A stretch of 64,000 bases of DNA from Rhodobacter sp. (lineage in GTDB: Bacteria; Pseudomonadota; Alphaproteobacteria; Rhodobacterales; Rhodobacteraceae), in the NCBI GenBank assembly GCA_030065095.1, contig JASJDP010000001.1:186001-250000 (forward strand). The letters run 5' to 3'. The translations under genes were made by a program, and so were the position numbers. Below, in pieces: positions 18,305-27,755 of this stretch. Position 1 is the stretch's first letter; the number at the start of each line of letters is the position of its first letter. The notes beneath the pieces are model-generated. The model was not told where the DNA came from, did not search any database, and saw nothing but the letters and a program-made list of their open reading frames with translations.

Positions 18305-19683
18305 ACCGGTTCCGCCACCGGTTCGGCCGATGGCGCATAGCGGTTGGTCAGCGCCACCAGAACTTTCGGAAAGACCTCTAGATAGGCATCGCAATAGGGA
18401 TCCGGCGAGAACATATTGCCGGTGGCGCAAAAGGCCGCTGCCACGCTGCCGCCCCGGCAGATCTGCGACCAGTCGCAGACGCTGCATTTCGGCGTTTTCT
18501 GCACGCGGCCCGTCAGTGTCTCGTAAAGATCGGTCAGAACCGGCGAGTTGAGGATGTCCTCGAACGGCCGCTCGAACACATTGCCCAGATGGAACTTTTC
18601 CACCGCTCCGAAGGATGCCGGATAGACATCGCCGGACGACGTGACCCGCACGCCGCGCCAAAGCGGATGCAGGTCTTCGGAGCCGGCGTCACGGTTGAAC
18701 CGGTTCAACACGCTGCGTGTGTCGTTCAGGTCAATCTCGACCCGGCCCGCCAGCTTGACGGCGTTGCCATAGACCGCATGGACCAGCCTCAGCCGATCCT
18801 CGGCATCGAGGCTAAGAAGATCGGTATGCTCTTCGGCCCGGCCCACCGCCTCGTATATCGATAGATTGAGCCGCCTTATTCCGTGCTCTTCGATGAATGC
18901 GAACAACGCGTCGAGCTCGCCCATGTTCGCCTTGACCGGGGTGAACGACAGGACGATGCGGTCCGGCCCAAGGCGTTCCAGACCGCGCAGAAGCGACGCC
19001 TTGGCATTCTCGGCGCCTTTGCCACGGATGCGGTTGTTCACCTCGGGGTCGATTCCGTCAAGGCTGACGGCAAGGTTGAACCCGGCGTGGTCCAGCCGGT
19101 CAAGATCATCCTCGGTCAGCCGCACCCCGTTGGTGATCAACGTCCCGTACAACCCACGCTCGGCCACATGGTCTATGACCGTGCCGATGTCGCGATAGAT
19201 CAGGGGCTCGCCGCCCGACAGCGTCACATAGCGTCCGCCCTGGCCGGCATGCGTGTCGATCAGGGCCAGCGCCTGGTCCAATTCGAACGCCTCGGTGCGC
19301 TCGGGCGCACCGCCCATGAAGCAATGCAGACAGCGTAAGTTGCATCGCGCCAATAGCTCCAGATACATATGTTCGACGGAATAGGCCCGGCTGGGCCGTG
19401 CCTCCGCCGGCCTTGGCGCCTCGGTGGCAAGAAGACCGCCGTCCGCGAGCGCCCCCAACCAGCCCTGCAATTCGGTGCTTTCGACCGGGCCGAACCGGCC
19501 TTCGAACCAGCTGCGAACTTCGTCCAAGCTGCGGCCGTCCGGGTTGGCGCAGAACTCCGAGATGCTCCGCGCGGTGGTATTGACCAGCGCCCAGGCGGGG
19601 CTCGTCTTGCTGAGCGCCAGGAGCTGCCCGTCATGGTCGACCCAAGACATCGGCGCCGCGCGATAGCGAGGCGCGCCCGTCAT
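18301..19683 (-). CDS. radical SAM/SPASM peptide-modifying enzyme
   Basis: A 460-residue enzyme. Residues 1-95 resemble a PqqD-type peptide recognition domain (ALSKTSPAWALVNTTARSISEFC). The radical SAM cluster CNLRCLHC (Cys114, 118, 121) and SGGEP (about 156-160) follow. The C-terminal SPASM region carries CSVCDWSQIC, a later Cys before ATGNMFSPDPYC, and so likely binds auxiliary iron-sulfur clusters. SPASM enzymes acting on ribosomal peptides form C-C, C-S or C-O bonds or epimerise residues. The gene is coupled to pqqD upstream (ATGA) and the kinase downstream (ATGA). Confidence 0.9.
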   Translation of the reverse strand: MTGAPRYRAAPMSWVDHDGQLLALSKTSPAWALVNTTARSISEFCANPDGRSLDEVRSWFEGRFGPVESTELQGWLGALADGGLLATEAPRPAEARPSRAYSVEHMYLELLARCNLRCLHCFMGGAPERTEAFELDQALALIDTHAGQGGRYVTLSGGEPLIYRDIGTVIDHVAERGLYGTLITNGVRLTEDDLDRLDHAGFNLAVSLDGIDPEVNNRIRGKGAENAKASLLRGLERLGPDRIVLSFTPVKANMGELDALFAFIEEHGIRRLNLSIYEAVGRAEEHTDLLSLDAEDRLRLVHAVYGNAVKLAGRVEIDLNDTRSVLNRFNRDAGSEDLHPLWRGVRVTSSGDVYPASFGAVEKFHLGNVFERPFEDILNSPVLTDLYETLTGRVQKTPKCSVCDWSQICRGGSVAAAFCATGNMFSPDPYCDAYLEVFPKVLVALTNRYAPSAEPVAEPV

Positions 19684-19997
19684 GGCGCCTCACCCAACTC
19701 GATCAGTTGCAGCGCCGCCATGCCCGACAAGCTTTCGCGGACGTCTCGGCGCACGGTCTCGGCGTCGGCCTTGTATTCGCCGGCGATCGCCGCCGCGATG
19801 CCGTCGGCGGTTTCGGTGCCGTCACAAAGCTCCCAAATCCGGCCCGCAACCCCGTTCAGCACATGGTATTGCTTCAGAATGCGGTGCATCAGCAGCGTGT
19901 CGTCACCGACCTTTCGATGCTGTACGGAAGCCGACCGCCGGGGTATGTCGCCTGGGTCGACCTGCGCCCCGCCATCCGTTGCGGCTGCAGTATTCAC
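19680..19997 (-). CDS. PqqD family peptide chaperone
   Basis: A 105-residue PqqD-like protein: paired strands RRSASVQHRKVGDDTLLMH and a helix-turn segment with the family pattern VLNGVAGRIWELCDGTET followed by a DAETVRRDVRESLSGM helix. PqqD proteins bind the leader of a precursor peptide and deliver it to a radical SAM enzyme. GTG 19997 is preferred (AAGGGAG, 9-base spacing), although a TTG one codon upstream (20000) also fits. The stop overlaps the SPASM gene start (ATGA). It sits 100 bp after the precursor gene. Confidence 0.85.
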   Translation of the reverse strand: MNTAAATDGGAQVDPGDIPRRSASVQHRKVGDDTLLMHRILKQYHVLNGVAGRIWELCDGTETADGIAAAIAGEYKADAETVRRDVRESLSGMAALQLIELGEAP

Positions 19998-20063
19998 CAA
20001 TCCAATCTCCCTTAAGTCGCGCGCCGGGATGCGGCGCGGTATACGTCTATCGACAAGTCAAAT

Positions 20064-20093
20064 GGCCCGCGGCGGACGTCGCCGCCGCGGGCC
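20064..20093 (-). terminator. strong hairpin between precursor and pqqD (attenuator-like)
   Basis: Perfect 12-bp arms GGCCCGCGGCGG and CCGCCGCGGGCC enclose a six-base loop. It lies immediately after the precursor stop. Only a weak ATTTGACTT follows, so it is more likely a partial terminator or mRNA-stabilising stem than a full stop. This is a usual way to make a precursor peptide in excess over its modifying enzymes. Confidence 0.6.
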
Positions 20094-20099
20094 TCGTCT

Positions 20100-20255
20100 T
20101 CAACCGGCGAAGCCGCGGGCCGGGAACTTCGACCCTTTCGCCACCGCCTGCAGGATGTCCTGCTGGTCGAGCGTCTTCACCACCGGCGCTTCATAGCACT
20201 TGGCCTCTTCGGCCTTGGCCTTTTCAGCCGTGTCGATGGTCGTATGAGCATTCAT
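20100..20255 (-). CDS. putative ribosomal precursor peptide (51 aa)
   Basis: A short frame opens with ATG after an AAAAGGA ribosome site. Residues 1-23 are charged and Ala/Lys/Glu-rich with one Cys (Cys20) and Tyr21. Residues 24-39 form a likely leader helix (APVVKTLDQQDILQAVAK). The last 12 residues, KGSKFPARGFAG, carry Ser42, Phe44, Arg47 and Phe49 and look like a small core. Position (first gene before pqqD and the SPASM enzyme), size and composition all fit a radical-SAM-modified peptide. No double-glycine protease or exporter gene is next to it. The function of the product is unknown. Confidence 0.75.
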   Translation of the reverse strand: MNAHTTIDTAEKAKAEEAKCYEAPVVKTLDQQDILQAVAKGSKFPARGFAG

Positions 20256-20323
20256 GGACCTATCCTTTTGTTGCTTCACTGAGTTGTCACCGCCGGCCGG
20301 CCTTTGCCGCCCGCCGGTTTGAT

Positions 20324-20376
20324 TGGTACGCCCGACGGGATTCGAACCCGCAACCTACGGCTTAGGAAACCGTCGC
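20324..20376 (-). tRNA. tRNA-Arg(CCU), 3' part of a split gene
   Basis: These 53 nt hold the 3' half of the D stem, a full anticodon arm (ACGGT/GCCGT stem, loop TTCCTAA with anticodon CCT), T arm (GCGGG TTCGAAT CCCGT), acceptor strand CGGGCGT and encoded ACCA. The matching 5' acceptor strand is not adjacent but 213 nt upstream at 20590-20611. The 3' end is 68 nt before the precursor peptide start on the same strand. Confidence 0.75.
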
Positions 20377-20589
20377 TCTGAGAGCCTCCACAGGCAGCAT
20401 TCGAAAACCGGACGGCTTTCCGGCAGTCACGGGACGAGGTGCACCTTTTTCCGGATGTCCCGCCGCGCCGAAAAGAGACGAGCCGGCCACAGTACGTCGG
20501 TTCCCAGCAGCCAGCACCATGTCGAACGTCAGGTTCGCGGCCCGTCGGACCCCGACCGGTTTTATAGAATGCATACCCACAACGACCCT
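20377..20589 (-). other. 213-nt insertion splitting tRNA-Arg(CCU)
   Basis: The segment lies inside the D stem and repeats the tetranucleotide CAGA at both borders (20590-20593 and 20377-20380), as after an insertion with target duplication. Near its ends GCATTC..AAAACCGG pairs with CCGGTTTT.GAATGC (14 bp with a small internal bulge), so the transcript would fold into a long closed structure. No group I or group II core motif is seen, no exon-terminal U or intron-terminal G fits, and there is no open frame of note. Confidence 0.55.
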
Positions 20590-20611
20590 TCTGCCATTGA
20601 GCTACGGGCGC
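20590..20611 (-). tRNA. tRNA-Arg(CCU), 5' part of a split gene
   Basis: Twenty-two nt, GCGCCCG TA GCTC AATGGCA GA, form the acceptor 5' strand and most of the D arm. They pair with the acceptor strand of the 3' part over seven pairs (one G-U). Joined to it they give a 75-nt tRNA with perfect stems. Whether the product is ever made depends on removal of the insertion. Confidence 0.7.
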
Positions 20612-20998
20612 ATGGTGCATGGAATCACGTTCGCGCCCGAACCGAGCCGCGGCCGGTGTGCCGCGATCGATCCCCAAGACGCTGCCAGCGGCAGACATGA
20701 ACCATGCACGATTTGACACGAAGTCACTCCTGTCAATCTGGCGTTCCCTGATGCGGATACGCCGTTTTTCTGTAATCTGCGCCGGGTTTGCGCGCTGGGA
20801 CCCCTCTGCTCTGGGCTGGGATGCATCGGGGGTGCAGAATTCACCCGTCGCTCAGGCGACCGTCCGGTTGCTGGGAAAGACGTATCCAAGCCTTGTCTGG
20901 GAAATCGGCTTGAACTCAGTGGACGATCTAGAACGGACCTGACCAATTCCGGTGTCTCGCCTGGGAATGGCTGGGAAATGAGACGAAGGAACCGGATC
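20612..20998. other. intergenic region upstream of split tRNA
   Basis: About 390 bp. An open frame on the + strand (20619-20942) has no recognisable protein character and no ribosome site. Nothing else identified; it should contain the promoter of the tRNA and perhaps of the peptide cluster. Confidence 0.4.
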
Positions 20999-21229
20999 CT
21001 ACTTGGTTTGCGCTGCAGCGATCCTTGCAGAGATCCTGGCAGCGATCCTTTCGGAAAGATCCGTCATCCGGGCAAGATGCTTGTTGGAATCCACCTGAGC
21101 CCTCTCGGCAAGTTCAGATATCCTTGCCAGAAGCTTGGTGTGTTCCGACTGCATCCTTGCGCCGAGATCCGACAGCGACGAAAGCAGTCTAACCACTTCC
21201 ATCTGCAGCCGGGAATCGTCGTTTGCCAT
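20999..21229 (-). CDS. small coiled-coil protein (76 aa)
   Basis: No family recognised. The sequence is a nearly continuous amphipathic helix with heptad-like Leu/Ile/Met spacing (VVRLLSSLSDLGARMQ, LLARISELAERAQ, LARMTDLSERIAARI), so it is likely a coiled coil. ATG 21229 has an excellent GGAGGA site seven bases upstream, better than the earlier in-frame ATG. It stands alone between the split tRNA and a divergent small gene. Confidence 0.6.
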   Translation of the reverse strand: MANDDSRLQMEVVRLLSSLSDLGARMQSEHTKLLARISELAERAQVDSNKHLARMTDLSERIAARISARIAAAQTK

Positions 21230-21745
21230 AGGCAAATCCTCCGACAAATGGTTGCAATCTTTAAGTTTTCCTTTGTCCAATCCCTCCTCTTTTGTTGCGT
21301 TGCCGTCTGGTTCGGTCTGCTTACCCCGCCGGCGCGAATGAAGTATCGGCCGAGCAACCGGAGACTATACTGTAACACCAATTCGTGCGCTGGATCAAAA
21401 GAAAACCCGCATCGGTGGAAGGTTCGAAAAGGGGCTGTATTACGGCTAGTTGGGCAGCCGACCGGCCTCGGTTGCCGTTTGCGGGCACGCCCGTTCCGAC
21501 GGTGGCAAGGTCGGGGTGCATAAGAGCTTTCAAGCCGCACGGCGATACCTTTCGGGAGCTGCCGGATCGGTGGAGCCGGGACGACACAAGCGTTGTTCAA
21601 GCCCATCAAGCGTGCAGACCACGCGTCTGCCGCGGAAACCTCAGGGTAGAACGCACCGCCCTGCGTTCGTGATAAAGATGTAAGTCCTTCAAATGTAGTG
21701 AGAATTGTGATTTCTGTTCCCTGAATTTTGGGTGGCGGATTACTA
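21230..21745. other. intergenic region between two small divergent genes
   Basis: About 515 bp of somewhat lower GC. No gene, tRNA or clear repeat recognised; several short frames lack ribosome sites. Confidence 0.4.
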
Positions 21746-22159
21746 ATGACGGATCGTGGCACGAATTTGATGTCACAGCTTCTTGCCTGGGTGATTGAAA
21801 AACGCAGGCCGCCGAACGAGGCGCTGGGATCGCTCCTGGCCGGCCATCCCGACATCGCGGCAGATGACTTGCAGCTCGCTTTGTTGGATATGGCGCTGAA
21901 GCTTGAAGAGATGTACGACGAGGCCTGCCGCGACGAGTGGAACGACTGGTTGCGCGTGGATCAGTGGAACAGGATGTCATCGAAGGATCGGCCGCAGCGG
22001 GGCGGCACTGCGGAACTCCTGGAGTATAAGTCGGAAGTCTATCGCGTGATCGCTCTCATCTCTACAGACACAATCCAGCTTCGTCGCCTCGGGCGGGACC
22101 CTGTGACTGGCGGTGACCTGCTCAAGCTCTGGCATGAACGGCGGTCGGGATACCTTTGA
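21746..22159 (+). CDS. hypothetical protein (137 aa)
   Basis: No family recognised. A soluble, mostly helical sequence with a Trp/acid-rich middle (MALKLEEMYDEACRDEWNDWLRVDQWNRM). No signal peptide or membrane segment. ATG 21746 is preferred to an upstream in-frame TTG at 21728, although its ribosome site is weak. Codon use is slightly less GC-biased than the neighbours, in keeping with an accessory gene. Confidence 0.5.
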   Translation: MTDRGTNLMSQLLAWVIEKRRPPNEALGSLLAGHPDIAADDLQLALLDMALKLEEMYDEACRDEWNDWLRVDQWNRMSSKDRPQRGGTAELLEYKSEVYRVIALISTDTIQLRRLGRDPVTGGDLLKLWHERRSGYL

Positions 22160-22561
22160 ACGGTCGCATTTCATCCTCGCAGCGCGACCAGGTGCCTGAA
22201 TTTGCAGCAGCATCGTTGGATCACGCGCGGCGTGGAACACTTTCCCTGAAACCGAAAGCGGATATTCCCATGGCGTCCGGGAGGAAGTTCACCGGTCCTG
22301 ACGGCGGATCTTGGAGCGACCTGCATTGATCATCAACCCGGACACATCGGCTTGGGCACCCTTGGGCGATCAGGTGCCCATGCTTGTTGGGCTGGCCACG
22401 TTGAGAGACACCACACAAGGCACGATCAACGCGCAATGCGTGTCTGCTTGTCCCGAGACGGGTGATCGAGGATGTTTGCGGCTTTCATGCGTGTATCCCG
22501 GCGGTGCTTTCGCCGGCGACCCCGTGACGGCTGCGAACGAAGAGCAATACAGGGGAACCCT
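22160..22561. other. intergenic region upstream of ferric-reductase-like gene
   Basis: About 400 bp with no supported gene or RNA. Only the AGGGGA ribosome site of the next gene (just before 22562) is clear. Confidence 0.4.
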
Positions 22562-23872
22562 ATGAACCCAGTCGGCTTTTTTCTCGTCGCAGCCACAACA
22601 CTGGTCCCTGCATACCAACTCTTTTCGTTGTCGAATGTGCCGGATCAGATTGCGTTGTTCTCGCAGTATTTGGGATTGGCTGCGCTCATTCTGATGGCCT
22701 GGGGACAGATTTTGGCAGCACGACCGCCGGGGATCGAACCTGTGTTTGGCGGGCTCGATCGCATCTACGTGGTGCACAAATGGGCGGGCATCGTGGCCAT
22801 GGGCAGCCTCCTGCTGCACGACACCATCGACGCGGAAATGCGGGGTTTAGGACGCGAAACGGCCCTGAATGAACTCGCTGAAACGCTAGGCGAGATCAGC
22901 CTTTACGGCTTGCTGATCCTTGTTGTGATATCGGTTGCGACGTTTATCCCGTATCATCTTTGGAAATGGACCCACAAAGCAATGGGGGCATTATTCGCGG
23001 CCGGTACATTCCACTTCTTCTTTATCATGAAGCCATTCGCCATGAGCGACCCGGCGGGGCTCTATACGGGGTCTTTCTGTCTGGCCGGGCTTGCGGCCTA
23101 TGCCTGGACGTTGCTGCCGGACCACCTGCGGCCGTTTCACCCCTACAAGGTATCGAAGCTGGAAGAAACCGGCGGTGCGCTTGCCATCACGCTGGCACCT
23201 GACGGGACTGGTCTGAAACCCGATCCCGGTCAGTTTGGCATTCTACGATTTGCCGGCGCCGGCAAGGACGAGCCGCACCCATTCAGCTTTTCCGGGATCG
23301 GCCCGAATGGCACCCTGCGCGTCACTGTCAAGGCTCTTGGCGATTTCACCGCCTCGTTGGCCAAGACGCTCGATGTCGGGCAGGAGGTTCGAGTGCAAGG
23401 TCCGTTTGGCCGGTTTCGTCCCTCGGGAAATGGCAGGCAAGTCTGGATCGCGGGCGGCATCGGGATCACGCCATTTCTGGCTTGGGCCGAGGCACTGGAT
23501 CCACATGCGGGACACGTGCACCTGTGCTATTGCGTTCGATCGTGTGCCGACGCACCACATCTGGCTGAAATTCAAGAGCATGCCAAAGCGAAACCGAACC
23601 TGAGCCTGCATATGATCGCATCTGCCGAAGGTTCTCGCCTGTCCGCCGAGGCCCTGGCCGAAATCGTGGGTGCAGAGCTGAGCCAATCCGAAGTGGTATT
23701 TTGCGGCCCTGTCTCGTTGCGCCGCGCGCTGCAAGGGGGATTGCGCCGGTATGGCGTCACACCGCGCCGTTTTCACTTTGAAGAGTTTGAGTTTCGTACC
23801 GGGGTCGGTTTGAAGCGGCTGGCCGAACGGGTTCTAAAGTCAACGTCAACGGAAACACGTCATGGCAGTTGA
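22562..23872 (+). CDS. ferric-reductase-like flavocytochrome / ferredoxin-reductase-type oxidoreductase
   Basis: A 436-residue membrane flavoprotein. Residues 1-210 hold about six hydrophobic helices with spaced histidines (VHKWAGIVAMGSLLLHD, KWTHKAMGALFAAGTFHFFF) able to bind haem, as in ferric reductase/NOX-type domains. The cytosolic half has the FAD motif HPFSFSG, the NAD(P)H-binding GGIGITPF and the terminal FCGP motif. It should move electrons from NAD(P)H across the membrane to iron or another acceptor. ATG 22562 follows AGGGGA; longer upstream readings add no conserved sequence. It stands alone. Confidence 0.85.
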   Translation: MNPVGFFLVAATTLVPAYQLFSLSNVPDQIALFSQYLGLAALILMAWGQILAARPPGIEPVFGGLDRIYVVHKWAGIVAMGSLLLHDTIDAEMRGLGRETALNELAETLGEISLYGLLILVVISVATFIPYHLWKWTHKAMGALFAAGTFHFFFIMKPFAMSDPAGLYTGSFCLAGLAAYAWTLLPDHLRPFHPYKVSKLEETGGALAITLAPDGTGLKPDPGQFGILRFAGAGKDEPHPFSFSGIGPNGTLRVTVKALGDFTASLAKTLDVGQEVRVQGPFGRFRPSGNGRQVWIAGGIGITPFLAWAEALDPHAGHVHLCYCVRSCADAPHLAEIQEHAKAKPNLSLHMIASAEGSRLSAEALAEIVGAELSQSEVVFCGPVSLRRALQGGLRRYGVTPRRFHFEEFEFRTGVGLKRLAERVLKSTSTETRHGS

Positions 23873-24169
23873 CCGGGACGCGATGGCGCTGTAGGGCGCG
23901 TTCGGATCGTCCCGGTCAAGATCCGCGCGAATCTCAAGGCGGATCATCTCGCGATCAGCGGCCGGGTTCCCGATTGCACGAGTCCGGCTCGCTCATGACA
24001 CCTTCGTCTGCCCCCAGGCGCGATTCTGATATGGATATTGCACAAGCGCGCGGCGTCGCTGACCGAAACGCGTCTATCTTTGTGCCGCGAGGCCGGGCCG
24101 GTCTGACGGCGTGACGCAAGGCCCATCACCGGCACCGTCCGCTTGCGCCGGCCCTGCCCGCCTGACAGC
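23873..24169. other. intergenic region between convergent genes
   Basis: About 300 bp between the flavocytochrome gene and the groEL terminator. No supported gene; short frames here lack ribosome sites. Confidence 0.4.
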
Positions 24170-24200
24170 AAAAAAATGGGCCGCGCAAGGCGGCCCATTT
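24170..24200 (-). terminator. rho-independent terminator of groES-groEL
   Basis: On the minus strand the stem ATGGGCCGC / GCGGCCCAT with a short loop is followed by seven T, 23 bp beyond the groEL stop. Confidence 0.9.
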
Positions 24201-24222
24201 CCGGAAATCGTCGGCAGGCAGT

Positions 24223-26210
<1,988 letters not shown>

Positions 26211-26244
26211 CTCTGAACGCTCCTTGGTTCATGTTTGCGGTTGA

Positions 26245-26271
26245 TTATCACTCACCCAATGTGAGTGCTAA
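26245..26271 (-). promoter_or_regulatory. CIRCE operator (HrcA-binding)
   Basis: On the minus strand it reads TTAGCACTC, nine bases, GAGTGATAA; one base departs from the perfect inverted repeat. It overlaps the expected transcription start of groES-groEL, where HrcA represses at normal temperature. Confidence 0.93.
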
Positions 26272-26278
26272 CGGCGCG

Positions 26279-26307
26279 GAGATAAGGAACCGCCCATCGC
26301 GTGTCAA
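26279..26307 (-). promoter_or_regulatory. groES-groEL promoter
   Basis: TTGACA (26302-26307) and TATCTC (26279-26284) with a 17-bp spacer lie directly upstream of CIRCE. The form fits sigma-70 or an alphaproteobacterial heat-shock sigma. Confidence 0.7.
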
Positions 26308-26355
26308 CATGCCGGGTCTGCAAAAATTGCAAAGCTTTGACAGTAATCGCTTCCG

Positions 26356-26607
26356 TCAGGCGGCGGCGGAGCGGAATGCCTCTGCCACGCCGGGACAAAG
26401 ACTGTCAAGCACCGCCGCATCCAGCACTTCACCATTCGGACGCCAGGCAACCACCTCGCCGTCCAACCAGGCGAGAATCGCCACGGGGCTCTTTTCGCAG
26501 GTAAACACCGCGGCCTGCGGCCATCCCCGCGACTCGACCCGCGTCTGGCATAGCGCCGCCACCGTTACGCGGCGGCATCGCACCGGCGGATCAAGGGCCA
26601 ACTTCAT
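26356..26607 (-). CDS. small hypothetical protein (83 aa)
   Basis: No family recognised. ATG 26607 overlaps the stop of the DUF2953 gene (ATGA), which makes it the third member of a gerW-DUF2953 unit. The protein is soluble with a short beta-rich middle (AILAWLDGEVVAWRPNGEVLD) and three cysteines. No signal peptide. Confidence 0.6.
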   Translation of the reverse strand: MKLALDPPVRCRRVTVAALCQTRVESRGWPQAAVFTCEKSPVAILAWLDGEVVAWRPNGEVLDAAVLDSLCPGVAEAFRSAAA

Positions 26608-27191
26608 TTCACAGGCCCAAATGCGCGCCAAGCAAACCGTGCGGCGGGCGGCACCAACCGCACCGGCCTGAGGCTCAGCACGATGTCCGCCTCGCCCGCG
26701 GCGCACGGGCGGTCAAAGACCGGGGTCAGCGACACGGATACCGGTGGGCCGAGCATCCATTGAGGCGCCTGGGCTATCGGCGCAAGCATCCCGAACAGCT
26801 GCCCGGTCTCTGCCGGATCATCGAGCCCAAAGCGAACCGTAAGCAGAAACCGTTCGATCCGGATCTGCCGCAGAAGCCCGAAGACCAGATCGGGGCCCGC
26901 CCGCAGCATCCGGCCCATGGTTTCCCGGGACGCCCCCCCGGCCCTTTTCCGTTTCGTCTTCCTTGCCTTCGGCTTCGCCTTGGATGCGGGCTTGGTCCGC
27001 ATCCGACCCGGCTGCGAACTGTCGACCAGCACCAACCACGGCAGCGCCCGGCCCAACAGCCTCAGCTCGACCTTAACAAAGGCAACCGGTTCCGACCGCG
27101 CCGTCAGCCGCAGCCGCACAGGCAAGGCCACCAATGCCACCAACACCACCACCAGTGTCAGCAAAAGCCACAGCAAGACGCTCAGCACCAT
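26604..27191 (-). CDS. DUF2953 family membrane protein
   Basis: A 195-residue protein with one strong N-terminal transmembrane helix (residues 2-26, Leu/Val-rich) followed by RLRLTAR and a KVELRLLG strand, a very basic linker (KAKPKARKTKRKR) and a C-terminal domain. This matches DUF2953, a family first seen beside sporulation gene ytfJ/gerW but widespread in alphaproteobacteria. It follows the GerW-like gene by 9 bp. The role outside spore formers is unknown. Confidence 0.8.
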   Translation of the reverse strand: MVLSVLLWLLLTLVVVLVALVALPVRLRLTARSEPVAFVKVELRLLGRALPWLVLVDSSQPGRMRTKPASKAKPKARKTKRKRAGGASRETMGRMLRAGPDLVFGLLRQIRIERFLLTVRFGLDDPAETGQLFGMLAPIAQAPQWMLGPPVSVSLTPVFDRPCAAGEADIVLSLRPVRLVPPAARFAWRAFGPVK

Positions 27192-27200
27192 GACCGATGC

Positions 27201-27563
27201 TCACGCCTCAGAGCCGCCCTCGTCCTTGCCCTGCCGTTCAAGCGCGCGCGACGCCACGGCCCCGGCCACCTCGGCCAGGCTCGACACCGCGCCCTTGACG
27301 GCCTCGACCCGCGCGCCTTCGCCGTCGATGATGATTGCACCCAAGGGTTTGATCCCGCCGCCACCGGCGGTGCCGCCGCCGGTGCCCTGCTTAGCGCCCT
27401 CACCGCCGGTCCCGCCGCCGGCGCCGAAGCCAAAGCCATAGCTTACGATCGGAATGACCGTCGCTCCGTCCTTCTCGATCGGGTCGCCCAACACGTTCTT
27501 GGCGTTCAAGAGCTTTTCGAGCTCTTCCACCGTGCCCTTCAACAGCCGTTCCACGTCTTCCAT
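27201..27563 (-). CDS. GerW/YtfJ family protein
   Basis: A 120-residue protein with the family pattern: helical VEELEKLLNAKNVLGDPIE, strand GATVIPIVSYGFGFGAGGG, a Gly-rich loop and GGIKPLGAIIIDG. Named for a Bacillus germination protein, but the pair with DUF2953 is common in non-sporulating Rhodobacteraceae, where the function is not known. First gene of the three-gene unit. Confidence 0.88.
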   Translation of the reverse strand: MEDVERLLKGTVEELEKLLNAKNVLGDPIEKDGATVIPIVSYGFGFGAGGGTGGEGAKQGTGGGTAGGGGIKPLGAIIIDGEGARVEAVKGAVSSLAEVAGAVASRALERQGKDEGGSEA

Positions 27564-27755
27564 GCCAGCCTCCCGCGCTGCGTTGCCAAAACCGCCGCCG
27601 GTTGTGCCCGATTCCCTGTTCCGCCTCCTTGATCTGCGTCAGCCCGCCGGTTTCGACGCGAAAATTCCTCGCCCGGCACGCCGGCACGCCGCGTTCACAC
27701 TTGCGACACGATTCCGCGGCAATAGTCTGGGGTCACATGCCAGCCGGACCGTTCC

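Noticed and set aside
20377..20589. Group I intron in tRNA-Arg(CCU)
   Set aside because: That intron class interrupts the anticodon loop, with the 5' exon ending in U and the intron ending in G. Here the break is in the D stem, no allowed joint fits these rules, and no R/S core motif is visible.
20324..20611. Permuted two-piece tmRNA (common in alphaproteobacteria)
   Set aside because: In a permuted tmRNA the CCA-bearing piece comes first. Here the 5' acceptor half comes first, and a full anticodon arm with CCT is present.
20619..20942. 107-codon open frame on + strand
   Set aside because: No ribosome site, no protein-like pattern, and its first part lies over the tRNA upstream region.
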